A stretch of DNA of 64,000 nt from Paenibacillus sp. G2S3 (GCF_030123105.1 NZ_CP126095.1:6572001-6636000), one strand, 5' to 3'. Positions 48,879 to 59,447 are shown, counted from the first letter of the stretch. The notes: generated from the sequence alone by a model not told the origin. Made by a program: numbers and translations.

Positions 48879-51227
48879 CTATCGGTTTATCCATTTCAAC
48901 ACCTTCAGGATTTGCTTTCGACTAATTTTCCCCCCAGTAAAACGGTCAATTTGACGAAATGGCATATTCAGAACAAAGTAGACATTATTCGCTAGCAGAG
49001 GTTTATTGACTGCTTCGAAAAACTTGTTAAAGAAAAGGACAATATGATAGATTGTCTTTCCCAGTGCGTTCTTATATTTGGCTTGCGCAATCGTGTCGTT
49101 TAACCCCAGATCCTGCTTCGGATCCCAATAAGGAGAAGGAGGTTCATAACCCAACAGCCCCTTATATTCCGCTGCCGTTACTTCATGAACATGTCCGCTA
49201 AAATAATGCGGGAATTGATCCTTGGTATGTTCACAAGAAACGGAATCTCCGACAAGCGTAATACGTTCCTGCAAAAGAATAGACTGGATCGAACTGCCGA
49301 TTTGAATGTCGTAAGCGCCAGGCTCAACCGCCCAATCGTGAATCGTCGGATTATAATACGAAAAATCACGTTCCTCCAGCAAGATTGTGACACGCTTACT
49401 TTCACCCGGCTCTAAGCTCACCTTTTCAAAGCCTTTTAATTCTCGTTTCGCTCTAAAGATGGACGAATCTTGTTTCTGGATGTACAGCTGCGCAACCTCT
49501 TCCCCTGCAACTGTCCCTGTATTGGTAATGGTAAACGAAACCTGATGCTGATCAGCCGTTAAATCCGTATATGCAAAGGTTGTATAGGACAGTCCATATC
49601 CAAACGGAAATAACACAGGTTTATTCACGGTATCAAAATAACGGTAACCAATAAAAATGCCTTCAATATGTTCCGCGGTTGCCTCCTTACCCGGATAATA
49701 AGGAGCAGAAGAAACATCGCTATAATTGATCGGGAATGTCTCACTAAGCTTGCCACTTGGGTTGTACTCTCCAAGTAAAACACTCTTTAACGCTTCAGCG
49801 CTTCCTTGTCCAGATAAATAGGTATGAACGATTGCTTTCACATTTTGTATGAACGGCATTTCAATGGCACCGCCGCCAGCGAGAATTACCACTATATTGG
49901 AATTGACTTCTGTTAATGAACGAAGCAATTCGAGCTGGTTCTCACGTAAGCTAAGATTTACGCGGTCAACACCTTCGGCTTCGCTGCCTTCGTCCAGCCC
50001 CAAGAACAGCAGAATGGTATCTGCTTTCTTAGCTAACGTAACAGCTTCCTTTAGTAACCGATCATTTTTTCCGCCCATTCGCTTGAAGCCTTTCGCGTGC
50101 CCAACAATCGATAAGCCAGATTGACTGAGCACATCGCAGGCGTTGGATAGCTTGGCAGGATTAATAAGCGAGCTTCCAGCACCCTGGTAGCGAGGATTAC
50201 TGGCGAAATCACCAATAATCGCAACGTTTTTCCCGTGCCTAAGCGGTAATATCTTGTCGTCATTTTTCAATAACACAATCGAACGTTTGGCAGCTTCTAT
50301 CGCTTTATTGTGATGCTCCTCATAATCAATGCGCAGTGTGTCTTGATCATGCAGTTGGGTAGTAAAGACTAACTCCAACAGACGATCGACAGCGTCATCC
50401 AACACTTCTTCCGCCAGCTCATTATTTCTAATCGCTTGCACGATTTCCTGATCCGTAATTCCATTGGTTGAAGGCATTTCCAATTGATTTCCTGCTTTCA
50501 ACCCTGCAACACGGTCATTATTACCGCCCCAGTCCGTAACGACTACGCCATTAAAATCCCATTCACCGTATAGAATATCCTGTAACAAATCGTTATTTTC
50601 ATTGGCGAACGTGCCGTTCACTTTGTTGTAAGAGGTCATGATGGTTTTGGGTTGACCCTTCTCAACTACACGTCTGAATCCTTCTAAATACAATTCTCTT
50701 AACGAGCGTTCATCCACGACTTCATCAATCGTCATTCGCATATGCTCTTGGCTATTGACCGCAAAGTGTTTAGGACATGCAGAGATGCCGTTCACCTGAA
50801 TGCCTTTGACCATCTCGCTCGCTAATTCTCCCGTTAAATAGGGGTCCTCGGAAAAATACTCAAAATTTCGTCCGCATAACGGATTCCGCTTGATGTTCAA
50901 TCCAGGACCAAGCAACACGCTCACTTTTTCGCTAGCTGCTTCTTTTCCAATCGTTTGACCAACTTCATAGATCAATTGTCTGTCCCAGCTATTAGCCAAG
51001 GTTGCCGCCGTCGGAAAACAAGTGGCAGGCAGGCTTTTATTTAAGCCTAAGTGGTCTGCCTTTCCGCCTTGCTTCCTCAAACCATGCGGTCCATCGGTCA
51101 GCATAATGCTTGGAATCTTCACTCGGTCGATTGCTTTTGTATTCCAAAAGTTTGCGCCAGACATTAAAGATGCCTTTTCTTCTACGGTCATACTTTCGAT
51201 TAATGCTTTATACTTCAATCTCTTCAC
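48879..51227 (-). CDS. GH3 family beta-glycosidase
   Basis: 782 residues, cytoplasmic, normal domain order: N-terminal barrel with GRNFEYFSEDP, KHFAVNSQEHMRM and nucleophile Asp232 in VVVTDWGG; the alpha/beta sandwich domain (IVLLKND; FLGLDEGSEAEG); and a fibronectin-like domain. The last 60 residues (KPLLANNVYFVLNMPFRQID) resemble no domain I can name. Start is a GTG with a weak site; it lies 15 bases after the first GH3 gene, so the two are co-expressed. Probably beta-glucosidase or beta-xylosidase. Confidence 0.92.
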   Translation of the reverse strand: MKRLKYKALIESMTVEEKASLMSGANFWNTKAIDRVKIPSIMLTDGPHGLRKQGGKADHLGLNKSLPATCFPTAATLANSWDRQLIYEVGQTIGKEAASEKVSVLLGPGLNIKRNPLCGRNFEYFSEDPYLTGELASEMVKGIQVNGISACPKHFAVNSQEHMRMTIDEVVDERSLRELYLEGFRRVVEKGQPKTIMTSYNKVNGTFANENNDLLQDILYGEWDFNGVVVTDWGGNNDRVAGLKAGNQLEMPSTNGITDQEIVQAIRNNELAEEVLDDAVDRLLELVFTTQLHDQDTLRIDYEEHHNKAIEAAKRSIVLLKNDDKILPLRHGKNVAIIGDFASNPRYQGAGSSLINPAKLSNACDVLSQSGLSIVGHAKGFKRMGGKNDRLLKEAVTLAKKADTILLFLGLDEGSEAEGVDRVNLSLRENQLELLRSLTEVNSNIVVILAGGGAIEMPFIQNVKAIVHTYLSGQGSAEALKSVLLGEYNPSGKLSETFPINYSDVSSAPYYPGKEATAEHIEGIFIGYRYFDTVNKPVLFPFGYGLSYTTFAYTDLTADQHQVSFTITNTGTVAGEEVAQLYIQKQDSSIFRAKRELKGFEKVSLEPGESKRVTILLEERDFSYYNPTIHDWAVEPGAYDIQIGSSIQSILLQERITLVGDSVSCEHTKDQFPHYFSGHVHEVTAAEYKGLLGYEPPSPYWDPKQDLGLNDTIAQAKYKNALGKTIYHIVLFFNKFFEAVNKPLLANNVYFVLNMPFRQIDRFTGGKISRKQILKVLKWINR

Positions 51228-51242
51228 CCCGCATGCTTACGC

Positions 51243-54005
51243 CTATTTTTCGAATAAGTAGGTTTGCAGGATCGTGTACAACACATGATGAACACTTGTG
51301 CGAACCCCATTTGTGATTCCTGCAGGATCCTTCTTGTATGCTTGTTTTAATAATTTCTCGTTTTTAATTGGTGTCATAATATCGAGCATGAGGTCATTGC
51401 CAGCTACAACCGCATCCGGCGCTTTCATAAATCCAAAGACTGCATCGCTCGAAACAAATCCATCAAAGCCCCATTCTTTACGCAGAACATCATTTAACAA
51501 GACGGAATTCGCTCCAGCCCACTTTGTTCCGATGATCGAAAAGCTGGACATTGCGCCTAGAGGGCTGCTGTCTTTGACCGTAATCTCAAACGGCTTCAAG
51601 TAAATTTCACGCATCGCTTGTTCGTTAGCCCATATCAGATTACCTGAACGAGCATTTGTTTCTTGGTCATTTAGCGCAAAGTGCTTCATAAAGGCAATAA
51701 TGCCTTGGTCTTCTGCGCCGTTTATCATAGATGCCGCTATTTTTCCCGAAAGCACAGGATCTTCAGAGAAGTATTCGAAGTTACGGCCGCCTTGTGCTGT
51801 ACGGTGGATATTCATCCCTGGTGCATACCAGCCTTGAATACCATACGCACGCGCTTCTTTACCGACCGCTTCTCCCATTTGATATGCTAGGTCATTGTTC
51901 CATGTTGCAGCAATGACGATTTCAGACGGATATGACGCGGCTTCGATTGGCTTAAAGAAGTAACTAAATCCAGCAGGTCCGTCCATCAACAACGTTTTAG
52001 GAACACCCAAACGCTCTACTGCCATCGTTCGATAGGCTCCGTTTGCTACATAATCAATCATTTCGTCCAATGTAAACTGATCCATGAAGTCATTCCATTT
52101 CGGATCATCAAAGGCTAAACCTTTCAGATCCTCCAGTACTAAGCCATTATCAGCGCCAACAGTTGGCATTTCCAAATTTGATGCTTCTGGCTCTTTTGAG
52201 AATGCGTCGACCACATTTTGCGGCGCTTTATGACTAATATTTTCATCCGAAGGATATGTCTTTTCCCAATCATTCCGTGACAAATACGTTAAATCGCCAT
52301 TTGCTAGCTCAAAACGATTCTCGTAAGGTGTTCCAGTATCCTTATCCTCTTTGAAAATCTTTTTCTCAGCCAGCTCAAGGTCATAGCTTGCCACGATATC
52401 ATGTACATTGTGAGCCACTTTAATCGTATATCTGCCTGGGTCTAATACATATGCTTCTTCTACGTTCATATCATAAGAAGCCATCTCTTCCGTTGCGAAC
52501 GAAAGGGTAAGCACCTCGGATTGACCCGCTTCCAGCAGAGACGTCTTTGCATAAGTGGCCAGTTCGATGGCCGATTTTTCAATGCCGCCTGCAAGATATG
52601 GAGCTGAATAATAAACTTGAACAACATCTTTTCCGGCTTTGTCGCCAACATTTTTCACTTCGACTTGTAGTTCAATCTTATCTTCCGACAATGACTGATT
52701 CAGGACCTTCCACTCAAAATCCGTGTAGCTTAATCCATGTCCGTAAGGATATAACACGGTATCTCGATAGCCTGCTTCATCATTTAAAAAGAAGGTTTCA
52801 TAGAAACGGTAGCCCACATAGATACCTTCTTGATAATTGAGGAATGAATACTTCAAATTATCGTATTTGTAGTCTCCAAAGTTCTCACTTGCTGGAGCCG
52901 ATGAATTGTCATACACGTACGTATCCGTGATGCGCCCCGATGGGTTAATATTTCCTGCAAGAATATTTCCTAATGCGTTGGCACCATAAGGACCAGGTGT
53001 TCCTATCCACAATACAGATTTAATGGATTTAAATTCATTTACGAAACCAAGCTCTAAGGCATTCCCCGCATTTACAACGATTGTGACATTTTCAAAGGAC
53101 TGTGCAACCTTTTCAATCAAAGCGCGCTTATTAGCTGTCAATTTCAACTGCTCAGCGGTCGCATCACTAGCTTCTGTGCTCTCACTAGCAATAACAATAA
53201 TTGCATTTTCCGAATAGGATTTCGCTTGTGCGATCGCTTCGTCCGATAAATAATCGATTTTAGGTTCATCGCTAGAGTTTCCGCCTAACATACCTTTTAC
53301 AACTTGAATGACTCCGGTACTCGCCTTGCTACCCACTCCTGCTTTTGCACCAACCTCTTGATACAAGTCATGAAGCTCCGTATTGTACGAAATACCGGCA
53401 TTTTCTAAGCCTTTAAATAAATTAACTGCACGGGAAGTATCCCCCGCACCCGATCCTCCGCCTCCATAACGTAGCTCTAATGCAGCTAATCCGAAGACGT
53501 TAACCTTTTTATCTTTCAAAGGCAGCTGTTTATCATCATTCTTCAATAGAACAATGCCTTCATTCGCAATTTCTTCAGCTATTTTCCCACCTTGATCACG
53601 TGCTGCAAGCGCCTCAGGGGTATCCGTTACGGCTGTAATGTGCTTTCCTGTGAGCGCATCGATGATGCTAGAAGCGGTTGCACCAAACTGTACGAACAAT
53701 AATATGACAACAAGCGCTACGATCGACCAGCCGGCGAAGCGCCTTGGTCTATTTTTAATTTTCTTGTAGCGTTTCTCTTCTTTTTTCATCGCCCTACGAT
53801 CTTTGCGACTTAGAGCTTTCATCTCCATTTTTGTTTGTTGCTTTTGCTCTTTTCGTAATTGTTTGTCCTGTTCAATCGCTGCTGTTCGTTCCGCTTCCGG
53901 TAGCGCTTTAATTTCTTGCTTTCGCTCACGTAGTTTAGCTTTATCTTCCTTCACCTTTTGTACGATTTCACTTTTTTTGGTTTGTTTAGCTTTAAAATTG
54001 TCCAT
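51243..54005 (-). CDS. membrane-anchored GH3 enzyme with permuted domain order
   Basis: 920 residues. A highly charged Lys/Glu-rich, probably coiled-coil, cytoplasmic tail of 90 residues, a single membrane helix (about 91-110, SIVALVVILLFVQFG), then on the outside the GH3 sandwich domain first (EGIVLLKNDDKQLPL), a fibronectin-like domain, and last the barrel (GRNFEYFSEDP; KHFALNDQETN; nucleophile Asp about 854 in FDGFVSSDA). This reversed order is known in a few GH3 enzymes such as Ruminococcus. ATG 54005 has GGAGGGGG upstream. A cre-like site lies 45 bases upstream. Confidence 0.92.
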   Translation of the reverse strand: MDNFKAKQTKKSEIVQKVKEDKAKLRERKQEIKALPEAERTAAIEQDKQLRKEQKQQTKMEMKALSRKDRRAMKKEEKRYKKIKNRPRRFAGWSIVALVVILLFVQFGATASSIIDALTGKHITAVTDTPEALAARDQGGKIAEEIANEGIVLLKNDDKQLPLKDKKVNVFGLAALELRYGGGGSGAGDTSRAVNLFKGLENAGISYNTELHDLYQEVGAKAGVGSKASTGVIQVVKGMLGGNSSDEPKIDYLSDEAIAQAKSYSENAIIVIASESTEASDATAEQLKLTANKRALIEKVAQSFENVTIVVNAGNALELGFVNEFKSIKSVLWIGTPGPYGANALGNILAGNINPSGRITDTYVYDNSSAPASENFGDYKYDNLKYSFLNYQEGIYVGYRFYETFFLNDEAGYRDTVLYPYGHGLSYTDFEWKVLNQSLSEDKIELQVEVKNVGDKAGKDVVQVYYSAPYLAGGIEKSAIELATYAKTSLLEAGQSEVLTLSFATEEMASYDMNVEEAYVLDPGRYTIKVAHNVHDIVASYDLELAEKKIFKEDKDTGTPYENRFELANGDLTYLSRNDWEKTYPSDENISHKAPQNVVDAFSKEPEASNLEMPTVGADNGLVLEDLKGLAFDDPKWNDFMDQFTLDEMIDYVANGAYRTMAVERLGVPKTLLMDGPAGFSYFFKPIEAASYPSEIVIAATWNNDLAYQMGEAVGKEARAYGIQGWYAPGMNIHRTAQGGRNFEYFSEDPVLSGKIAASMINGAEDQGIIAFMKHFALNDQETNARSGNLIWANEQAMREIYLKPFEITVKDSSPLGAMSSFSIIGTKWAGANSVLLNDVLRKEWGFDGFVSSDAVFGFMKAPDAVVAGNDLMLDIMTPIKNEKLLKQAYKKDPAGITNGVRTSVHHVLYTILQTYLFEK

Positions 54006-54049
54006 CACGGCGACCCCCTCCGGTATCGTCTTTCTTTTTCACAATCATA

Positions 54050-54064
54050 ATATAGCGCTTACAT
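54050..54064. promoter_or_regulatory. cre-like site upstream of the GH3 operon
   Basis: The minus strand reads ATGTAAGCGCTATAT, one mismatch from the cre consensus. Confidence 0.5.
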
Positions 54065-54149
54065 TTTAACTATGAGGATCTTGTCGAAAAAAAAGCTAAA
54101 TATTGCGATCATCCGATTTTCAAAGAAATCGAAAGAGCAACATTTAGTA

Positions 54150-56429
54150 CTAATCGTTAGTCTTTTCTAGGTCGATCATAAAGATTCCGAATATCGGGAC
54201 TTCGAACTCAAGTGTATGATTTCCCTTTATTTTCAGTTGCTCTACGCTTCTCGAAGGTCGATTAATCGCATTCCAATACGCAATATCTTCGAAGGACAAC
54301 TTTTTACATTTTCTTAAATCAGCAAGATCTAATCGCTGATCTATCTGCTCAGTTGTTAATCGTTGCTTGATCAATCGGTATGTCCCTTCAAGGTTTGTAA
54401 GTTCCAGCTTCACAAAAACATAGGGACTTTTTGCCTTATGCCAAGCTAATTCCAGTTTTTCCTTATTTTCATTGATAAACAGATGTTGCTCTTCTTCTGG
54501 ATAAACAGTTAAAATGCGGTAATTATCTTGCTGTTTTGTCACGATACATGAGTTGTTTTTGAACACAATCTCATCAAACAAGCGACTCACAAACTCTGTC
54601 GCATACCAATTGTCCTTGTAACGACCATCCGGTGTAAGTAATGAAAGCTTACTTGCCAGCTCATCTGGAAAATACTCAAACAGCTTCGCTGAATCGAGTG
54701 ATAATGGGGGGAAATAGTGACCTGCAATTTCGTTTTGATTCATTAGGTTTATATATTGCCAGATGCTTGCATTTGCTTGCGCTAGATCCGAATAGGCGTG
54801 CAGATAATCATCCTGATCGTAAATCAGCATTCGATCCAAAATACGGTTCTGATCTTGTATGTTTGTATTCTCACCAATGACCCGAATGTAGTCTTCATCA
54901 AATAGATAATTAAGCGCAGTTTCAAGTGGGATCTTGCGCATACGGGTCCAGTCATCTATGCAATAAACGGCATTATGGCAGGTTATATCGAGCAACATCG
55001 CATCTTCTGGCGGTATGGGAAAATGAATGACCACGTTCTTATAGTTCTTAAAAATTGAAATGGCATTCACTAGCGACAGACGCAATTGCCTGCTATTTTT
55101 CATTTCATAGAAGCAGCGGAACTCATACATCCAATCCTGACTTGTCATATAATTTTGCTGCAGATGGAGATTCAATTCAGTCATTACCGTTTGAAACCAT
55201 TCATTATTATGAAATCCCCGCTCCTCCCAATCATCCAAATCTATAGATTGAAATTGAAGGTAGGGAAACATGCCAACAGACACGATCTGCTGCAACATTC
55301 GATCCAACTCACCAAATGAACAGACCAGCTTCCCTTCGCTCAACCGTATATCCACTTTTTTAAAAATACGATTGACCGCTACCCACTTCACGCCTAGGCG
55401 CTGACGCACTTCGAGCAAACGGCTATCCATAAGTTTACCTTTTACTTTAAGTACATGATTTACCTTTGAGTACTGGCCAATCGTTTTATGCAAATCTAGT
55501 TGAACCTCGATGCGATTGGGGGCAATAGATGGGCCAGCCGGTAATTCACCTAACGGCACATACGGCGATAGCAAGGCTAATACATCTTGCGACAGCTCCG
55601 CATCGACACGATTCTGCACCGCTCTTATTTGACGCTGTTCACGAAATTCAGCAGGTGAAAGCTCATACCTTATTTTAAATGCCTCGTTAAATGAACGTAC
55701 ATTGGGAAAGCCGTTGGCTAAAGCAATCGTGACAATCTTATCGTTCGTATTTTCCAGCATACGTAAGCTATGAAACAATCGCACTTCTTTGATGTAATTT
55801 CCGATTGAAATCCCTAGCTGATTTTTAAAGGAATGCGCCAAGTAGTATTTGCTACTATAAGACTTTTCAGCAATCTCATCCAGGCTGAGTTTGTCCGCAT
55901 AATTAACATTGATATATGATACAATTTCTTTTACCTTGTCCGAAGTAGCGTGTGCTTGCTCCTTTTCTTCTACCGACCCAAGATACCGGTGCAGTAGTCC
56001 GATTAGATGCTTCGAATACCCTTCGATGATATAATCAGAACCGACTCCCGGATAAACCATTTCGACGTACAGATACGCCATACAATTCTTCACAAGCTCA
56101 TATCCATCTTTTTTGTACACCATCGATAATGGAATGTTAAGCTTAAATGGAGAAAACTCCTCTTGATACTCATTGGTTAGAAACTTTACTGTGAGCGTCG
56201 CATTCTCTTCACTGCTAATCACACGAACGATATCACCTTTATTCAAAACGAAAATATCGCCTGTCCGAATCAAAATATCCGAACCGTTTCGCATAATTTC
56301 CAGATAACCAGAAAGAACAAACCATGCCGTTAACTCCGTCATAAGTAGAAAATCCACTTCCTCAATCGTTTCGATTGCGGCCAGTACGATTTGATCTGAT
56401 CCATTTTTCTTCTTATTCAAAATCAACAA
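54150..56429 (-). CDS. AraC regulator fused to a degenerate GH39-like domain
   Basis: Up to 759 residues. Parts: cupin sensor domain (about 30-110), AraC double helix-turn-helix (about 166-266: LSLDEIAEKSYSSKYYLAHS; IVTIALANGFPNVRSFNEAF), and a C-terminal 450-residue region resembling GH39 beta-xylosidases (SFGELDRMLQQIVSVGMFPY; AGHYFPPL). The expected WNEP acid/base motif appears as RCFYEMKN and no clear nucleophile remains, so this part probably binds sugar only. Start is one of three TTG codons after GAGGAG; 56429 is the outermost. Likely activator of the adjacent GH3 operon. Confidence 0.87.
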   Translation of the reverse strand: MLILNKKKNGSDQIVLAAIETIEEVDFLLMTELTAWFVLSGYLEIMRNGSDILIRTGDIFVLNKGDIVRVISSEENATLTVKFLTNEYQEEFSPFKLNIPLSMVYKKDGYELVKNCMAYLYVEMVYPGVGSDYIIEGYSKHLIGLLHRYLGSVEEKEQAHATSDKVKEIVSYINVNYADKLSLDEIAEKSYSSKYYLAHSFKNQLGISIGNYIKEVRLFHSLRMLENTNDKIVTIALANGFPNVRSFNEAFKIRYELSPAEFREQRQIRAVQNRVDAELSQDVLALLSPYVPLGELPAGPSIAPNRIEVQLDLHKTIGQYSKVNHVLKVKGKLMDSRLLEVRQRLGVKWVAVNRIFKKVDIRLSEGKLVCSFGELDRMLQQIVSVGMFPYLQFQSIDLDDWEERGFHNNEWFQTVMTELNLHLQQNYMTSQDWMYEFRCFYEMKNSRQLRLSLVNAISIFKNYKNVVIHFPIPPEDAMLLDITCHNAVYCIDDWTRMRKIPLETALNYLFDEDYIRVIGENTNIQDQNRILDRMLIYDQDDYLHAYSDLAQANASIWQYINLMNQNEIAGHYFPPLSLDSAKLFEYFPDELASKLSLLTPDGRYKDNWYATEFVSRLFDEIVFKNNSCIVTKQQDNYRILTVYPEEEQHLFINENKEKLELAWHKAKSPYVFVKLELTNLEGTYRLIKQRLTTEQIDQRLDLADLRKCKKLSFEDIAYWNAINRPSRSVEQLKIKGNHTLEFEVPIFGIFMIDLEKTND

Positions 56430-56535
56430 TCTCCTCTTCCAACATGAAAAAATATGTTACTCTTACTGAGTACGTGACCATGTGTTCATAATTATTGATT
56501 ATAAACGATTGCTCTCTGAAATCTAATGAAATAGG

Positions 56536-57699
56536 ATGGTGCATCAGATGGTATTTGCATTTTTGTTTATATTCGCTATGTACGCGGCAAGTAATTATTA
56601 CATCGCGAGAAAGATTTTTAAATGGTTACAACATATATTTCCAAATATTAATGGGATTATATACGGAGTCATCTACAGCTTATGTGCGTTAACAATCATT
56701 ATTAATTTGCTATTGTCTTCTTCAGCTATTACGACTGATTCAAGTATTGTTAATTTTATTGGTCAATTCGGGGACTATTGGATGGGGATCTATTTCTATA
56801 TGTTCTTGCTGTTGCTTCTTTCCGACTTAATCTTACTTATTAGTAAATGGATCAAGATCATCCCCTCTCCTGCACCAAAACGTGTTATTTTCCATACAAG
56901 ATCGGTAGTATTTATTCTAGTCATAGGATTGGTGTCCTATGGAATTTATAATGCGAATCAGATAAAAGAAGTATCGTATCCGATCCAAATACACAAAAGT
57001 ACCTCATTAGAGCATTTAAATATTGTTCTGATCAGTGACTTACACTTAGGCTACATAAATGATGTGAATTTTCTTGCAGAAGTTGTTGATCGCATTAATG
57101 ACATGCAGCCGGATATTGTGTTGATGTCAGGAGATATATTTAATGGTAACTACTATGCGCTCTCTAATCCTTCCAAAGGAATAGAATTATTAAATACTAT
57201 TCAGTCCACCTATGGGGTTTATGCTTGTTTAGGTAACCATGATGCAGGACGATCATACGATGAAATTGTGAACTTTATAGACAAGAGTAACATTAAACTT
57301 CTAAATGATGAACATGTCGTTATAGATAATCAATTCGTTGTAGTTGGCAGGAGAGATTCATCCCCTATTGGTGATCAAGGAAATGCTAGAGCAGTGACTT
57401 CCGAAGTGATGAGTAACATAGATACAACTATGCCCGTTATCGTAATGGATCATCAACCCACAAATATGATTGAATATGGAAATGATGTCGATTTAATACT
57501 TAGCGGACATACACATCAAGGACAAGTATTCCCTGCAAATCTAATCACCAATGCTATGTTCACAGTAGATTACGGACACTATCAGAAGAATTCAAGCAGT
57601 CCTCAAGTTATTGTTACATCTGGTGTGGGTACCTGGGGACCGCCATTACGCATTGGTACGAATAGTGAGATAGCACAAATTAAAGTTGATTTTAAATAG
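56536..57699 (+). CDS. membrane metallophosphoesterase
   Basis: 387 residues. Four membrane segments within the first 150 residues, then a calcineurin-like phosphoesterase domain: DLHLG, SGDIFNG, GNHD, DHQP and GHTHQGQ supply all metal ligands. The domain order matches YkuE/YaeI-like enzymes reported to act on lipids such as UDP-diacylglucosamine or similar, but the substrate is not certain. The start is unsure: ATG 56536 and ATG 56548 are both weak. Monocistronic. Confidence 0.88.
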   Translation: MVHQMVFAFLFIFAMYAASNYYIARKIFKWLQHIFPNINGIIYGVIYSLCALTIIINLLLSSSAITTDSSIVNFIGQFGDYWMGIYFYMFLLLLLSDLILLISKWIKIIPSPAPKRVIFHTRSVVFILVIGLVSYGIYNANQIKEVSYPIQIHKSTSLEHLNIVLISDLHLGYINDVNFLAEVVDRINDMQPDIVLMSGDIFNGNYYALSNPSKGIELLNTIQSTYGVYACLGNHDAGRSYDEIVNFIDKSNIKLLNDEHVVIDNQFVVVGRRDSSPIGDQGNARAVTSEVMSNIDTTMPVIVMDHQPTNMIEYGNDVDLILSGHTHQGQVFPANLITNAMFTVDYGHYQKNSSSPQVIVTSGVGTWGPPLRIGTNSEIAQIKVDFK

Positions 57700-57720
57700 A
57701 CTGAAAATTTTAGACTGATT

Positions 57721-57775
57721 AAAAAGCGACCAGCCTTTGGACGAGATGTATCGTCATAGACTGCCGCTTTTTTTT
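57721..57775 (+). terminator. terminator after the phosphoesterase gene
   Basis: AAAAAGCG / CGCTTTTT outer stem with a partly paired long loop and a run of eight T on the + strand. Confidence 0.6.
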
Positions 57776-57868
57776 GCTCAATAATATAAAAAACATGGAA
57801 GAATATCCCGATATTATGGATATAAGAGAATAAATGGAATAAATAAACGAGATAGGGGCGCGTTAATA

Positions 57869-58717
57869 ATGAAGATTCAAGGCTCAACCCAGCTTGATTT
57901 AAATGCATACATAAGTTCGAAAAAGCTCGCGGATAAACCGTCCTTAGTCAATTGCACAATACCCGAACTGTCGCATGAGACCGACACTGTGGAAATCAGT
58001 TCGGCTTCCAGACAGTTGGCAGCATCCGATATTGTAAATCATTCGGCTACATATTTCGGAACTACCCAAATCAACGATTCGCTTACCCGCCTGCTGGCAG
58101 ATCAACCCTCGGAAGTGAAGGAAGCTGTCTACGGCATCATTCAATCCAACTTCATTACAGACGTAACCGGAGACGAGGAAAGATCAGCGTTATTAGAATT
58201 GGGACTAACTCAAGCGAAGTATATCGCAGACAATTACATGAAGGATGATAAAGCGGCAGAATTTATGAATACGATCCGTCAGATCGGAGCGATCTCTACA
58301 ACAAGAACGGTAGATCCTGAAACGAAACAAATCCAATACGATACACCACCGCAAAGACCTGTTGGAGCTCCAGATGATTATATGGATTTAAACTATATGA
58401 TGAAAAAATTCGAGCCCAAAACGCTGGAAAAGCTACAGGAAGCTATTGTGAACGGGAAAGACTGGAGTAGCATCTTACTGAACTTCGCCAAAAATGCAGC
58501 AACTCGTAAGGATTGGATTCAGGAATATAAAGAAGATGTAAACAAACAGATCGGCAGTATCCCCAGCGAGAACAGATTCCAAAATGCTTCCACTTCCAGC
58601 CTGAGTGTGTTTGTAGGAGATATCAAGGATATGATTACCCAGGCAGGATTTCAAAATAGTGGATTTCTAACAAACAATATAGAAGCTTTTATGCGTACAT
58701 TGGGAAAGACGCTCTAG
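57869..58717 (+). CDS. uncharacterised soluble protein
   Basis: 282 residues, acidic and mostly helical, no signal peptide or membrane segment. The N-terminal 50 residues are Ser/Asp-rich and contain VEISSASRQLAASD, which looks like the linker of flagellar or FlgM-type proteins, but no such gene is nearby and the rest does not fit. The start has AGGGG nine bases upstream. I do not recognise the family. A terminator follows 24 bases after the stop, so it is a single-gene unit. Confidence 0.8.
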   Translation: MKIQGSTQLDLNAYISSKKLADKPSLVNCTIPELSHETDTVEISSASRQLAASDIVNHSATYFGTTQINDSLTRLLADQPSEVKEAVYGIIQSNFITDVTGDEERSALLELGLTQAKYIADNYMKDDKAAEFMNTIRQIGAISTTRTVDPETKQIQYDTPPQRPVGAPDDYMDLNYMMKKFEPKTLEKLQEAIVNGKDWSSILLNFAKNAATRKDWIQEYKEDVNKQIGSIPSENRFQNASTSSLSVFVGDIKDMITQAGFQNSGFLTNNIEAFMRTLGKTL

Positions 58718-58740
58718 AGTTTTGACCACAATAATGAGAA

Positions 58741-58770
58741 AAATCCACCACCGCATGAGGTGGTGGATTT
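58741..58770. terminator. bidirectional terminator
   Basis: Twelve-base perfect stem AAATCCACCACC / GGTGGTGGATTT with a six-base loop, between the unknown gene and the convergent TetR gene. Confidence 0.85.
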
Positions 58771-58839
58771 CTATGCAAACAAGGCCTGAGCAACATAATT
58801 CACAAAGGGTGTAAACGTTGCTTTAAATTTTAGATAAGC

Positions 58840-59394
58840 TTATAAATACCTTCTTTTATACATCAAGGTAATTTGGCCCGCTATGTATTCCGCACTATAT
58901 TGGCTGCCATCCTTAATCCACCACATAATAATCCCCAGTAGTGATGATGCAATAATATCAAGGGAGACTACTTCTTTAGTGGAATCTATGTTTCTCACGT
59001 TTCTTCGTTTCTCGATAGTATTTTTTAATAGGTTAGTCAATTGGTTTTTGAAACCTTTGTGCTCAACCAATACAGCAAAGATTTGCCGGTATTCATAAAA
59101 ATAGCTCAAAAATGTGACCAGCTGCTCCTGTTCGATGCTGCTCTTCACTTGTAATAGCGGTTCAACCTTCATGGACAGCTCATCAAAGATTTCATGTACA
59201 ATCTGGCGCAATAAATCTGTAATATCCTCATAATGCAAATAAAACGTTGCACGATTCAGCTCAGCACGTTTGGCGATTTTTTGGACAGTCAATTGAGAAA
59301 TCTCCACATTCTCGGCCAATAATGAAAAAACAGCATTTTTCAGCATCTTTTTTGAGCGAATGGCTCGTGGATCAACTCTTTTATGTTCGGACAT
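58840..59394 (-). CDS. TetR-family repressor of the adjacent MFS pump
   Basis: 184 residues. Helix-turn-helix LTVQKIAKRAELNRATFYLHY at about 36-56; the C-terminal domain (FLSYFYEYRQIFAVLVEHKG) is of the DhaS-like TetR subgroup. Start with AGAGGG upstream. Divergent from the MFS pump, with two matching inverted repeats between them. Confidence 0.93.
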   Translation of the reverse strand: MSEHKRVDPRAIRSKKMLKNAVFSLLAENVEISQLTVQKIAKRAELNRATFYLHYEDITDLLRQIVHEIFDELSMKVEPLLQVKSSIEQEQLVTFLSYFYEYRQIFAVLVEHKGFKNQLTNLLKNTIEKRRNVRNIDSTKEVVSLDIIASSLLGIIMWWIKDGSQYSAEYIAGQITLMYKRRYL

Positions 59395-59447
59395 TTCATC
59401 CCTCTATTATCGTTTATATAGTTTTTCATCAACTAATTTACCCATTC

